This document shows positions 1-8,656 of a DNA stretch of 64,000 nucleotides, one piece after another. The DNA lies in the NCBI GenBank assembly GCA_002338525.1, contig DDIM01000001.1, positions 31,584-95,583 on the forward strand, read 5' to 3'. Source of the stretch: Micavibrio sp. UBA1850. Lineage in GTDB: Bacteria; Pseudomonadota; Alphaproteobacteria; Micavibrionales; Micavibrionaceae. The notes under the pieces are model-generated. The model saw only the letters and a program-made list of their open reading frames with translations. It was not told where the DNA came from and searched no databases. Each line of letters opens with the position of its first letter. The first letter of the stretch is position 1. The translations under genes and the position numbers were made by a program.

Positions 1-163
1 GCATATGCTTATGCACAATTTTATGAAGCAGGCCGTATCAGGGTATGGGCCCAGCTACAGAGAGCTTAAAAGAGATATGTCAGAAATTAACGCGACCTTG
101 CCAAATAAAGATGACTTTAAGGCAACATTTTCAAAATATATCGACAAGCTTGAGGCTAAATAG
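1..163 (+). CDS. C-terminal fragment of an unidentified protein
   Basis: An open frame enters from the left edge and ends at TAG 161-163. About 53 residues are visible, rich in Lys, Asp and Met and ending in KYIDKLEAK. The 5' part lies outside the window, so neither the start nor the family can be given. Its last 8 bases overlap the end of the convergent acetyltransferase gene, a normal tail-to-tail arrangement. The charged, probably helical tail shows no motif I recognise. It is called only because the frame stays open to the edge. Confidence 0.4.
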   Translation, partial: HMLMHNFMKQAVSGYGPSYRELKRDMSEINATLPNKDDFKATFSKYIDKLEAK

Positions 164-686
164 ACTTTACCATCATCAAGCATAACTCATCATCAACAGG
201 GCGAATATCGTAAGGCTTTACGCCCTGTGCATCATACACAACCCCCTGCCCATCCGGCACATATCCCTTTTTGACGTACAGACGCTGCGCATTTCCGTAG
301 CCGGCATGAAGCCCCACACCAAGTCCCAAAGCATTTGCACCGCGCTCTCGCGCCAAACGCTCACATTCATCAATCAGCGCCGCGGCAACCCCCTTACGAC
401 GATGGTCTGGGTGTGTGTTTAGATCTTGGAATTCTGGAATAGAAAAACGATAAAACGGCGCATATGCAGGTCTAAAGTTTAAGATGCAAAACCCGACAAG
501 TTCTCCATCCCAATGCGCGAGCAGAGTTATTCGCTCGCAATCTCCATTTTTACCCTCAGATTTATCCTCAGACTTATCCACACACCTTTGCACATAACCA
601 GAGTCCTTTCCCAACCCCATGTCATCAATCAAGCGTTGCAGTGAATTTGCATTCTCCGCCGTTAAAAATTCAATAGAAATCGCCAT
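156..686 (-). CDS. GNAT-family N-acetyltransferase
   Basis: A 176-residue protein of the Gcn5-related acetyltransferase fold, which transfers an acetyl group from acetyl-CoA to an amine. The acetyl-CoA pyrophosphate loop is clear: HPDHRRKGVAAAL at about residues 92-104 matches the family's R/Q-x-x-G-x-G/A signature. The following helix and the segment NAQRLYVKKGY (132-142) are the usual motif B. Residues 37-49 form a Lys/Asp/Glu-rich insertion before strand 2. The substrate cannot be inferred. It is a single gene, convergent with the fragment at the left edge and divergent from the glycyl-tRNA synthetase 68 bp away. Confidence 0.85.
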   Translation of the reverse strand: MAISIEFLTAENANSLQRLIDDMGLGKDSGYVQRCVDKSEDKSEGKNGDCERITLLAHWDGELVGFCILNFRPAYAPFYRFSIPEFQDLNTHPDHRRKGVAAALIDECERLARERGANALGLGVGLHAGYGNAQRLYVKKGYVPDGQGVVYDAQGVKPYDIRPVDDELCLMMVKSI

Positions 687-754
687 TTACTTTACCTTTC
701 GCCGCGACTATAAATATACGCGAATATAACAACACAAAAAAGGCTTAAACCATT

Positions 755-2260
755 ATGACGACTGTAGATATGAAAGACATTGTTTCTCTTTGTAAAAGAC
801 GCGGATTTATTTTCCCCGCCTCAGACATCTATGGTGGAATTAACGGCTTTTGGGACTACGGCCCGCTAGGTACAGAGCTGAAGAACAACCTTCGTGACCG
901 CTGGTGGAAAGATATGGTGTTAACACCCCCTATCGGCCCTGACGGAACACCACTTCAAATGTTTGGTGTAGATACCTCAATAATTCAAAACCCAAAGCTA
1001 TGGAAAGCATCTGGACATATTGACGGTTTCTCAGACCCAATGCTTGACTGCCGTGAAACTAAAAAACGTTATAGAGAAGATAAACTCATTGTCTATAAGC
1101 CTAAAGACGGCCAAGGAAATGCTATAGTTTTTCATGAGGACGCAGAAAGCGACGAAATAGAAAAACGCATCAAAAAGATTAGTAAAGGCCAAAGCGTAGA
1201 TAATTATGAAAAAACTTCTTTAAAAAATATTGATACTACTGATTACGAAAATCTTATAGGTCCTGACACAAAAACTGCAGGCACATTGACAGAACCACGT
1301 GAGTTTAACTTAATGCTTCACACATTTCTTGGTGCCACTGGTGGTGAAGAAAACAAGGCATATCTTAGACCCGAAACATGCGGCTCTATTTTTACTAACT
1401 TCAAAAATATTGTAGACAACTCACGTGGTAAAATCCCTTTTGGAATCGCTCAAATTGGTAAAGCGTTCCGTAACGAAGTCACACCACGTAACTTTATCTT
1501 CCGTTCCCGTGAATTTGAACAATTGGAAATGCAATTTTTCTGTGACCCTAAAGATAATATAAAAGAGTGGTTCAATTTTTGGAAAGATTATCGGAAAAAC
1601 TGGTGGCTAAAAATTGGCCTATCTGACAATCACCTAAATTTTCACGAACATACCGAGGATGATCTCGCCCACTACGCTAAAGAAGGTGTTGGCGCCTATG
1701 ACATAGAATATCAATTCCCATTTATCGCACCAGGCTTTGACGAACTTGAAGGGATTCATGACAGATCTCAATTCGACTTATCACAACATGAAAAGTTTTC
1801 TGGTAAAAAAATGCAGTATCAAAATCTTGAAACCAACGAATGGTATACGCCATATGTTATTGAAACCTCGGCAGGCCTGACACGTGGTGTACTTGCACTT
1901 ATTTGCCAAGCATACACAGTCGACGAGAACCGACCCTCTGGCATGTATATGAATTTCCATCCATCCATGGCACCTAAAAAGGCCGCTATACTGCCATTGA
2001 CAGCAAAAGATGGGCATCCTGAGGTTGCGCAAAAACTATATCTAGAAATGCGCGAACACATGGTTGTTGACTTAGATATCAAACAAAATATCGGTAAGCG
2101 TTACGCCCGCCAAGATGAGATTGGAACACCATTTTGTATCACAATCGATGGTCAAACATTAGAAGATCAAACGGTTACGGTGCGCGAGCGTAATACTATG
2201 GCGCAAGAGCGCGTGCATTTGGATAATGTGACTGAATATGTGAAAAAACGCTTAGTTTAA
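755..2260 (+). CDS. glyQS: Glycine--tRNA ligase, single-chain alpha2 type
   Basis: Charges tRNA-Gly with glycine in the cytoplasm. The 501 residues carry the class II hallmarks of the homodimeric GlyRS family: CKRRGFIFPASDIYGG at 13-28, FWDYGPLG at 32-39, YLRPET at 203-208, motif 2 (FRNE..RSREFEQLE, 238-258), and a C-terminal HGTP anticodon-binding domain from about residue 405. Most alphaproteobacteria instead use the alpha2beta2 enzyme made by glyQ and glyS, so this type is unexpected here. The neighbours (S49 peptidase, TrmN6-like methyltransferase, polyprenyl synthase) are, as I recall, those found beside glyQ/glyS in alphaproteobacteria, which suggests replacement in place. The family call is secure; the transfer is inference. 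Confidence 0.95.
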   Translation: MTTVDMKDIVSLCKRRGFIFPASDIYGGINGFWDYGPLGTELKNNLRDRWWKDMVLTPPIGPDGTPLQMFGVDTSIIQNPKLWKASGHIDGFSDPMLDCRETKKRYREDKLIVYKPKDGQGNAIVFHEDAESDEIEKRIKKISKGQSVDNYEKTSLKNIDTTDYENLIGPDTKTAGTLTEPREFNLMLHTFLGATGGEENKAYLRPETCGSIFTNFKNIVDNSRGKIPFGIAQIGKAFRNEVTPRNFIFRSREFEQLEMQFFCDPKDNIKEWFNFWKDYRKNWWLKIGLSDNHLNFHEHTEDDLAHYAKEGVGAYDIEYQFPFIAPGFDELEGIHDRSQFDLSQHEKFSGKKMQYQNLETNEWYTPYVIETSAGLTRGVLALICQAYTVDENRPSGMYMNFHPSMAPKKAAILPLTAKDGHPEVAQKLYLEMREHMVVDLDIKQNIGKRYARQDEIGTPFCITIDGQTLEDQTVTVRERNTMAQERVHLDNVTEYVKKRLV

Positions 2261-2322
2261 AGCGTTTTTATCTGCCCTTTTGGCGTATAGATCACCTGTC
2301 GAGGTTGTTCTGTGTCTTGAGG

Positions 2323-2460
2323 CTAGGCCTTGTGGTAGGTCGTTGAATGAACAGCCTCACTTACGTCTTTTACTTTAGAAACAAGTGGCTCGCCCTTCAC
2401 TTTAAACTCATTTGAAGGGCGCGCTATCAATGACGGTACGGCGTGCAGAGGATTTATCAT
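2323..2460 (-). CDS. possible 45-residue protein of unknown function
   Basis: In the 243-bp gap between the glycyl-tRNA synthetase and the S49 peptidase, a minus-strand frame begins with ATG at 2460 and runs 45 codons to a stop at 2323. The peptide is mixed in composition, with a Lys/Val/Glu-rich second half (FKVKGEPLVSKVKDVSEA), which looks more like coding sequence than random DNA. There is no clear ribosome binding site. An imperfect palindrome (2469-2490) lies immediately upstream. Without homologues it may be spurious. Confidence 0.25.
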   Translation of the reverse strand: MINPLHAVPSLIARPSNEFKVKGEPLVSKVKDVSEAVHSTTYHKA

Positions 2461-2468
2461 ATTATGTA

Positions 2469-2490
2469 TATACCATGCATTGCATGTATA
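2469..2490. promoter_or_regulatory. imperfect palindrome, possible operator
   Basis: TATACCATGCATTGCATGTATA reads almost the same on both strands; a single extra C breaks the symmetry. It overlaps the 14-mer tattatgtatatac (2460-2473), which recurs at 52798-52811 next to another TATACAT/ATGTATA dyad. A DNA-binding protein could recognise both, but AT-rich palindromes also arise by chance. Confidence 0.25.
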
Positions 2491-2503
2491 AGTGAAGAAA
2501 AAA

Positions 2504-3364
2504 CTACAATCCGTAGCGGCTCCACTCACCACGTGTTTCGACAGTATCCAAAATTTGCCCGACAATTTTATCCTGCCCCAATGAGAGCTTTCCTCCTATA
2601 GGAAGCAGTCCAAACAATTTTTTGCTTTCTGGTGAACATTCAATCTGTTTCACATCCTCACCAAATTTTTCAAACAAAAATCCATGCGCATCTTGAATGC
2701 CATCAACCAGTCCCTTTTCTAGCGCAACCTGCCCTGTCCAAAACTGCCCCTCAAACAATGTCGCATCTGTGCCATTTAGTTTGTCTCCACGGCGAGATTT
2801 TACCCATTCTTTGAAGCTTTTATGAATGTCTTTTTGTAGGCTCTTCAAACGTTTTACATCGGCCTCATCAACTGGCAAAAACGGATCCATAAAGCTTTTG
2901 CTGTTGCCTGCTGTATGTACACGGCGCTCCACCCCATGCTTTTCAATAAAGTCTTGGAAGCCAAAGCTTGCACTCACCACGCCAATTGACCCAACAATTG
3001 AGCTCTCTTGTACATAAATTTCATCTGCAATACATGACAACCAGTATCCACCACTTGCCGCCACATCTTCGACAAATGCATATACAGGCACGTTTTTCTT
3101 ATCTGCTAGCCGGCGCATATGCGCACTAATTAACGAACATTGCGCAGGTGATCCACCGGGTGAATTGACGAGCAATATAACAGCCTTAATGTCCTTACGA
3201 TCAAAGGCTTTATCAATTGCCTTGGCAAATTTTGTGTAGCTTACCCCTGATCGACGGTTTGACGCATCGGCAATAACACCAGAAAACCTAATGACAGATA
3301 CGCATGGCACATCTTTCAATATTTTGTTAATCACAGGCAGTGATTTTAGTTTCTTAAAATTCAT
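2504..3364 (-). CDS. S49 family peptidase (SppA/SohB-like)
   Basis: A 286-residue member of the signal-peptide-peptidase A / SohB serine protease family, which degrades membrane-released peptides using a Ser-Lys dyad. Visible motifs are NSPGGSP (67-73), ASGGYW with the probable nucleophile Ser104 (103-108), GSIGV (125-129) and Lys156 in GNSKSF. The Ser-Lys spacing of 52 residues matches the single-domain bacterial SppA type as I remember it. No strong N-terminal transmembrane segment is evident, so it may be soluble or peripheral. Its ATG overlaps the stop of the upstream methyltransferase gene by 4 bp, so the two are probably translationally coupled. Confidence 0.9.
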   Translation of the reverse strand: MNFKKLKSLPVINKILKDVPCVSVIRFSGVIADASNRRSGVSYTKFAKAIDKAFDRKDIKAVILLVNSPGGSPAQCSLISAHMRRLADKKNVPVYAFVEDVAASGGYWLSCIADEIYVQESSIVGSIGVVSASFGFQDFIEKHGVERRVHTAGNSKSFMDPFLPVDEADVKRLKSLQKDIHKSFKEWVKSRRGDKLNGTDATLFEGQFWTGQVALEKGLVDGIQDAHGFLFEKFGEDVKQIECSPESKKLFGLLPIGGKLSLGQDKIVGQILDTVETRGEWSRYGL

Positions 3365-4077
3365 AACAGCAATCCTTTTCCATCTTTTAATATTGCATTC
3401 GCCTCATCCGTATAATCGCCGTTGCTATGATGCAGCACCAAACCCGATGTCATCGTTAACGGCGTATGCCTATCCTTAAACGCGCGAACAATCACGCGCT
3501 TTGCGGGAACACCCAATTTAGGCCACAACGGGATAATTTCAAGCGCGCCAAAGCGTTTGTGAAGCCCCACTATCATGTCATCAAGGCGCGAAGCTTGGTG
3601 GATCATCGTTAAAGACCCCTTTGATTTTAAAACGCGGTGAATATGGCGCATCCATACATCTAACGTAATGTCAGGGCTGTCATGACCATGCGCTTTTGCC
3701 TTTAAGGGGTCTGGCGAGCTCATATGCTTGCCGTCTTCATAAAATGGCGGGTTACATATGACATGGTCAAAACGCTCATGCGGCATATAATCTTGTAAAT
3801 CGACGCATTCAAAATTTGCATCAGGTTCGTTTTGTTTGGCAAGCTCAATATACCCTGAGGCAACGTCTATACCCGTTAAGTTAATTTCAGGCACGCGATG
3901 CCGGACGCATAATCCTGCGCTGCCCACACCACAGCCAGCATCCAGCACACTTTGTCCAGATTGTACCGGACACGCCGCCGCAACCATGACACTGTCTAAA
4001 CCAGGGCGAAATCCACCCTCTGGTTGCAAAAGCTTTACCGCACCATTTAATAAGTATATTTCGCGAGATTTCGACAT
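3361..4077 (-). CDS. TrmN6-like tRNA1(Val) adenine-N6 methyltransferase
   Basis: A 238-residue SAM-dependent methyltransferase. Motif I is LDAGCGVGSAG (45-55) and the amino-methylating motif is NPPFY (109-113), typical of N6-adenine methylation. The N-terminal segment LLNGAVKLLQPEGGFRPGLDSVMVAA is characteristic of the TrmN6/YfiC family, which modifies A37 of tRNA1(Val). It overlaps the S49 peptidase start by 4 bp and diverges from the polyprenyl synthase across a 42-bp gap. Specificity is inferred from family resemblance only. Confidence 0.85.
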   Translation of the reverse strand: MSKSREIYLLNGAVKLLQPEGGFRPGLDSVMVAAACPVQSGQSVLDAGCGVGSAGLCVRHRVPEINLTGIDVASGYIELAKQNEPDANFECVDLQDYMPHERFDHVICNPPFYEDGKHMSSPDPLKAKAHGHDSPDITLDVWMRHIHRVLKSKGSLTMIHQASRLDDMIVGLHKRFGALEIIPLWPKLGVPAKRVIVRAFKDRHTPLTMTSGLVLHHSNGDYTDEANAILKDGKGLLL

Positions 4078-4119
4078 AAAGCCCTTGTTGTTTGCATAGC
4101 GTTGGTTTAAATCATAAAT

Positions 4120-5196
4120 ATGTCACAAACTATGTCACAGAGAAACGAAACGCAAGCTTTAGACGAGCAAAGCAACGCCTCAAAAACTAAAGCAACCGAT
4201 ATGAGCTCCTCCCCCCTTGAACAGCTAATGACATATCTTCACGATGATATGCAGGCTGTAAATGACACGATCTTGTCAGAAATGCATTCTGATGTGCCTC
4301 TCATTCCACAACTGGCAAGCTACTTAATCGCATCGGGAGGCAAGCGTATCCGCCCTCTTTTAACACTGGCAACCGCACGCCTGGTGGACGCCGATATTAA
4401 ACAGGCCACCCTCCTTGCGGCAACCGTCGAATTTATTCATACGGCAACACTTCTTCATGATGATGTTGTAGATGAAAGCCAAGAGCGCCGCGGGCAAAAA
4501 GCCGCCAACCTCGTATTTGGCAATCAAGAGACTGTTCTTGTCGGCGATTTTTTGTTTTCTCGCGCCTTTCAATTAATGGTGAAGACAAATTCCGTAGAGA
4601 TTTTAAGGATCTTGTCGAACGCCTCTTCTGTAATTGCAGAAGGCGAAGTTTTACAACTTCAATATCAAGGTGACATGTCTATTAATTGGAACGTTTACAA
4701 AACCATCATCGGAGCAAAAACGGCCTCCCTTTTTGCCGCTTCGTGCGAAGTCAACGGCGCCATTTTAAAAGACAAAGACATACAAAAAAGCCTAAGCGAG
4801 TACGGTTACAATCTTGGCATGGCTTTTCAAATCGCAGATGACACACTAGATTATGATGCAAACCAAGAACAGCTTGGGAAAACTGTGGGTGATGATTTTC
4901 GCGAAGGGAAAATAACCGCCCCTATTCTTTTTGCGCTTCAAAACGCATCAGATGATGAAAAAGCATTTTGGACACGCACACTCGTTGAACACAACATTAA
5001 CGACCAAGACCTAAAAACTGCGCAAGACTTGATCCTAAAACATAAAGGACTAGAACAATCCAAGCAGCTGGCTCGTGAATATGCCCAGAAATCCTCACAA
5101 TCCATACATAAAATAATTCAAAAAAATGATAATAATCGGGAACTTTTCGATATGCTCTGCGTTATGCCAGAGTACGTCGTATCAAGGCTCGCCTAG
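4120..5196 (+). CDS. ispB: polyprenyl (octaprenyl-type) diphosphate synthase
   Basis: Elongates farnesyl or geranylgeranyl diphosphate with isopentenyl diphosphate to make the long prenyl tail of ubiquinone. The 358-residue protein has GGKRIRP (73-79), the first aspartate-rich motif LLHDDVVDE (111-119) and the second FQIADDTLDYD (236-246), all needed for Mg2+-diphosphate binding. The residue before the first motif is not bulky, which fits a long-chain product. The first 30 residues form a polar extension with further Met codons at 5 and 28, so the start is uncertain. It transcribes away from the TrmN6-like gene. Chain length cannot be read from sequence. Confidence 0.9.
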   Translation: MSQTMSQRNETQALDEQSNASKTKATDMSSSPLEQLMTYLHDDMQAVNDTILSEMHSDVPLIPQLASYLIASGGKRIRPLLTLATARLVDADIKQATLLAATVEFIHTATLLHDDVVDESQERRGQKAANLVFGNQETVLVGDFLFSRAFQLMVKTNSVEILRILSNASSVIAEGEVLQLQYQGDMSINWNVYKTIIGAKTASLFAASCEVNGAILKDKDIQKSLSEYGYNLGMAFQIADDTLDYDANQEQLGKTVGDDFREGKITAPILFALQNASDDEKAFWTRTLVEHNINDQDLKTAQDLILKHKGLEQSKQLAREYAQKSSQSIHKIIQKNDNNRELFDMLCVMPEYVVSRLA

Positions 5197-5306
5197 ATTT
5201 TAGCCGCTATAAAAAAATCGAAGGGTTTTTTGATTTCAGACGTAACTATTATGATTGCCTTAGCGAATAAGGTAACAGAAAACAATAAAATAACGAGGTT
5301 ACGGTT

Positions 5307-6191
5307 ATGGCTACAGCACTATCAAATGCATCAACAAATATTGCAGACACTGCGTATATTCGACAGGCAATGAAATCACCGATGTTAAGTCGTGAGGAAG
5401 AGCATGGCTTAGCAGAGAAATGGACGCATGACGGTGACGAAAAAGCACTTCACACATTAACTCAATCATATATGCGTCTTGTGGTAGCCATTGCTCATAA
5501 ATTCAAACATTACGGACTTCCCGTTAGTGATCTTATCCAAGAGGGGAATGTTGGCTTGTTACAAGCGGCTATGAAATTTGATACAGCAAAAGATGTGCGT
5601 TTTTCAACATATGCAACATGGTGGGTTCGCGCATCAATTCAGGATTTTGTTCTTAGAAACTGGTCAATTGTCAGAACAGGAACAACATCTGCTCATAAAT
5701 CGCTTTTCTTTAAACTACGCTATTTGCGCCAAAAAATTGACGGCGCATCAACAGAGCAAGGTTTAACAGAACAAGGTCGTCAGGATGTTGCAGATCATCT
5801 AAACGTTCGCCTAAAAGACGTTGAAGAGATGGAACGCCGCCTCTTCCAATCTGATCAATCTTTAAACGCGCCCATGTCATCTGAAGAAGACAGTGGTGCT
5901 GACTGGTTGTCACAACTACCATCTGACACGCCAACGCCAGAAGATCTGACAGCAGAAACAAAAGACGAAGAGACTTATAAATCATGGTTAAACGGTGCAC
6001 TTTCAACATTGAAAGAGCGTGAGCAATACATTATCCAACGTCGCCACCTTACAGAAAATGGCGCAACGCTTGAAACATTGGGTAACGAGCTTGGTATTAG
6101 TAAAGAGCGCGTTCGTCAAATCGAAGGTGACGCGATGAAGAAATTGAAAAAAGTACTTATGAAAGATGCCGGCGCAAACGGCCTCAACTAA
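5307..6191 (+). CDS. rpoH: RNA polymerase sigma-32 (heat shock) factor RpoH
   Basis: A 294-residue sigma-70-family factor directing RNA polymerase to heat-shock promoters. Region 2 is clear (SDLIQEGNVGLLQA, 74-87, followed by FSTYATWWVRASIQD), and region 4 carries the helix-turn-helix ISKERVRQIEGDAMKKLKK near the C-terminus. The RpoH box KSLFFKLR at 131-138 separates it from RpoD and other group 3 factors. The start is supported by AACGAGGTTACGGTT upstream of ATG 5307. The gene stands alone and ends in a bidirectional terminator shared with the M48 protease. A short AT-rich leader of about 110 bp precedes it; no clear thermosensor fold was worked out. Confidence 0.95.
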   Translation: MATALSNASTNIADTAYIRQAMKSPMLSREEEHGLAEKWTHDGDEKALHTLTQSYMRLVVAIAHKFKHYGLPVSDLIQEGNVGLLQAAMKFDTAKDVRFSTYATWWVRASIQDFVLRNWSIVRTGTTSAHKSLFFKLRYLRQKIDGASTEQGLTEQGRQDVADHLNVRLKDVEEMERRLFQSDQSLNAPMSSEEDSGADWLSQLPSDTPTPEDLTAETKDEETYKSWLNGALSTLKEREQYIIQRRHLTENGATLETLGNELGISKERVRQIEGDAMKKLKKVLMKDAGANGLN

Positions 6192-6225
6192 ACAGTAAAT
6201 ATTTTTCCCCAAACATTAAAAAATT

Positions 6226-6265
6226 AACCCCGTACTCATTTCCAAGTGCGGGGTTATTTTTTTAT
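6226..6265. terminator. bidirectional rho-independent terminator
   Basis: A 10-bp stem (6226-6235 with 6246-6255, one G-T pair) with a 10-base loop is followed by TTATTTTTTTA on the plus strand and by an A-rich run that gives a U-rich tail on the minus strand. It separates convergent rpoH and the M48 protease gene. Confidence 0.85.
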
Positions 6266-7755
6266 CCTTTTACAACAATCTTATATCTTTGCCCTGACAC
6301 AATCTTATCATTTCTTTTAAGACCATTAAGAGCCATAAAACGCTCCAGCTTGAGGGTGTCAAAATTCATGCGGTTGGCCAGGCTTTGAATTGTATCCCCT
6401 GATCGCGCCACAACAACTTTTACGCGCTGCGCCTTGATATTACGGCGCTCTGATGCGGTCATGCGACGGAAACTATATGTTGCTCGGCGCAAATCTTCTT
6501 GCATCGCCTGTGGCAGGTTTTTAGGAATGGCCACTTGAAAACGATACATCGCACCAGAATCGTATTGAAGCGCAATCAAACGAAGCGTCACATCTTTACC
6601 GTTTACGATCCCATCAAACGCGGTTGTGGCGGCATTCATACCATTGATTTTAATGTTTTGTGCAGGCGGAATATCAATACCGTCTTTCATCCAGACATTC
6701 ATGATGTACTCAGCCGGCGTCCAGCGAGATTTGTTTTCACGAATATCTAGAATAAGGGCTGCGCCCGTATCTGTTGTTGCTAAAATCTGACTCGGCTGAT
6801 TTGTGATACGGTAATGTTTTGGCACAGTAAATGTAAAGCCCAGTTCTGGATGATAAAACGTTTGCCCGCGCACAAACCCGTGCTTGTCACTATCCCCATA
6901 TGTCATTCCATCGATCATTTTCAAATAACGATCTCGCCCCACGTCATTACTATTTTCTGGGTAAGTACTCGCAATTTGTGCAGCCGTGACAACACGTCCA
7001 GCCGTGTTGGGGTGTGTTGAAAAGAAGCTTGGTGCCGTCGAAGTTGTTCGCCCCTCAATTTGATTTTGTAAGTTGCTTTCTGCTTCTAACTGGCCTAAGA
7101 ACCCTGCCATCGCCTGCGTGTCATAGCCAGATTGTTGAAGGTAGCGAACGCCAAGCTTATCAGCTTCACTTTCTTGTCCACGTGAGTATGAGCTTGTGTA
7201 TAAATTCGCGCCTATACCAATGGCACGAGAAACCGCAGGACTACCAATCGCAGCCGCTGCAACTGTTGCACCTAAGGACGTTAAAACCCCGCGAGAGTAA
7301 CGCTCTGCCGAATGTCTTCCTGTAATGTGGGCCACCTCGTGGGCAAGGACTGCGGCAAGTTCTGCCTCGCTATTGGCCGCTGCCATTAATCCACGTGTTG
7401 CGTAGATGTAGCCTCCAGGCACGGCAAAGGCGTTTAAGACAGGCGTATCAAGTAGAAAGAACTTATAGTCCACGTCAGGGCGCTCTGTATCACGAGACAC
7501 ACGCTGGCCGATTTGTGTCATATAGTTTTGTAGTTTCGCATTATTATATTCACCACCAAAAGACGCCAAGATTTGTGGATGCTGCTGGCTTCCAACCTGA
7601 TTTTCTTTGTCTTCGCTCATCAACCCCGTAAATTGACGCTCTCCAGTGGCAGGGTTGGTTGTACATGCACTGATAATAAGTAATGATAACAGTGTAAGAA
7701 CAACATTGAATTGAACCTTGTCAAAACGAGGCGCTTTAGGGCAAAGTGCATGCAT
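6262..7755 (-). CDS. M48 family metalloprotease lipoprotein with LysM domain
   Basis: A zinc metalloprotease predicted to sit in the periplasm on a lipid anchor. With the ATG at 7755 (AAAGGA 9 bases upstream) it has 497 residues; an in-frame ATG at 7785 lacks such a site. A signal peptide ends in LLIISAC, a plausible lipobox with Cys31. The catalytic HEVAH is at 139-143, with the third ligand Glu195 in RGQESEAD. After a middle domain, the last 50 residues form a LysM fold (VARSGDTIQSLANRMNF) that would bind peptidoglycan. This layout matches BepA/YfgC-like or LysM-M48 proteins linked to envelope quality control. It is divergent from the nuclease-fold gene with overlapping starts. Confidence 0.9.
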   Translation of the reverse strand: MHALCPKAPRFDKVQFNVVLTLLSLLIISACTTNPATGERQFTGLMSEDKENQVGSQQHPQILASFGGEYNNAKLQNYMTQIGQRVSRDTERPDVDYKFFLLDTPVLNAFAVPGGYIYATRGLMAAANSEAELAAVLAHEVAHITGRHSAERYSRGVLTSLGATVAAAAIGSPAVSRAIGIGANLYTSSYSRGQESEADKLGVRYLQQSGYDTQAMAGFLGQLEAESNLQNQIEGRTTSTAPSFFSTHPNTAGRVVTAAQIASTYPENSNDVGRDRYLKMIDGMTYGDSDKHGFVRGQTFYHPELGFTFTVPKHYRITNQPSQILATTDTGAALILDIRENKSRWTPAEYIMNVWMKDGIDIPPAQNIKINGMNAATTAFDGIVNGKDVTLRLIALQYDSGAMYRFQVAIPKNLPQAMQEDLRRATYSFRRMTASERRNIKAQRVKVVVARSGDTIQSLANRMNFDTLKLERFMALNGLKRNDKIVSGQRYKIVVKG

Positions 7756-8656
7756 GAGATTTTTCCTTTTTAAATATATAATCATCTTTTCTGCGGTAAT
7801 AATTCTTTATACAACTATATGTAGCACGCAGGCAATTGCTCAAGATAAAAAATATGAGGATGAAAGCCCCCCTATTCTCGTCAAAAAAGACGGCGCAAAA
7901 CTCGCCGAATTAAAACAAATTGACAACACAGTCACTGTTAAAACAGTCATAGATGGAAAGACCTTCACAGATCTAGACGGCAATACATACGCCCTTGCCA
8001 GCCTTGATATACAGTATGACGCCCCATACGCACGCCAAGCCAAAGAACAGCTTGAGGAATTGATTATGGGCAAAACACTTATCTTATTTCAGACAAAAAA
8101 CCCTAAATTCGGGCGTCAAAACCACATGGGTCATACAATTGTTCACGCCTTGACGAAAGACACTTACACATGGGTGCAAGCAACACTTTTGGCCAATGGC
8201 GCGGCGCGGGTTCGTACGACGCCCTATACATACGAGCATGTTCATGACTTACTTAGCTACGAGTTAGACGCACGAAATAATAAGCGCGGTATATGGCAAG
8301 ACGAAGCTTTTGATATACTAACCCCTGATACAGCCATAGATCATATTGGTAGCTTTCAAATCGTCGAGGGTAAAATTAAAAAAGTGGCTGTCACGAAAAA
8401 CAACATCTACTTAAACTTTGGTGACAATTGGAAAAACGATTTCACGATTGGTATCGAGCCGTCGGTGCGACGCGCCCTTGCAAAGAAAAATATTACGGTT
8501 CAAAATTGGACAGGAAAAGATATTCAGATGCGGGGCTGGATACGTCTTTATAACGGACCATATATAGATTTAACACATGAACAACAAATACAATTATTCG
8601 ATCCAATACCAAAAGATATAGATAGCGATGAGCAAGACACCCCCACAAAAAAATAA
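7754..8656 (+). CDS. exported staphylococcal-nuclease-like (TNase fold) protein
   Basis: A 300-residue protein with a hydrophobic signal sequence (residues 2-30, ending near AIAQD) and a central region resembling the SNase/TNase OB-fold: TVIDGKTFTDLDGNTYALASLDI, then YARQAKEQLEELIMGKTLIL, then VQATLLANGAARV. The catalytic arginines of nuclease are not obvious: the position after LASLDI has DAPYARQ, so it may be a non-catalytic binding fold. ATG 7754 was preferred over a TTG at 7718 because it leads directly into the signal peptide. Its first base falls next to the start of the divergent M48 gene. It overlaps pip by 29 bp. Confidence 0.75.
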   Translation: MRFFLFKYIIIFSAVIILYTTICSTQAIAQDKKYEDESPPILVKKDGAKLAELKQIDNTVTVKTVIDGKTFTDLDGNTYALASLDIQYDAPYARQAKEQLEELIMGKTLILFQTKNPKFGRQNHMGHTIVHALTKDTYTWVQATLLANGAARVRTTPYTYEHVHDLLSYELDARNNKRGIWQDEAFDILTPDTAIDHIGSFQIVEGKIKKVAVTKNNIYLNFGDNWKNDFTIGIEPSVRRALAKKNITVQNWTGKDIQMRGWIRLYNGPYIDLTHEQQIQLFDPIPKDIDSDEQDTPTKK

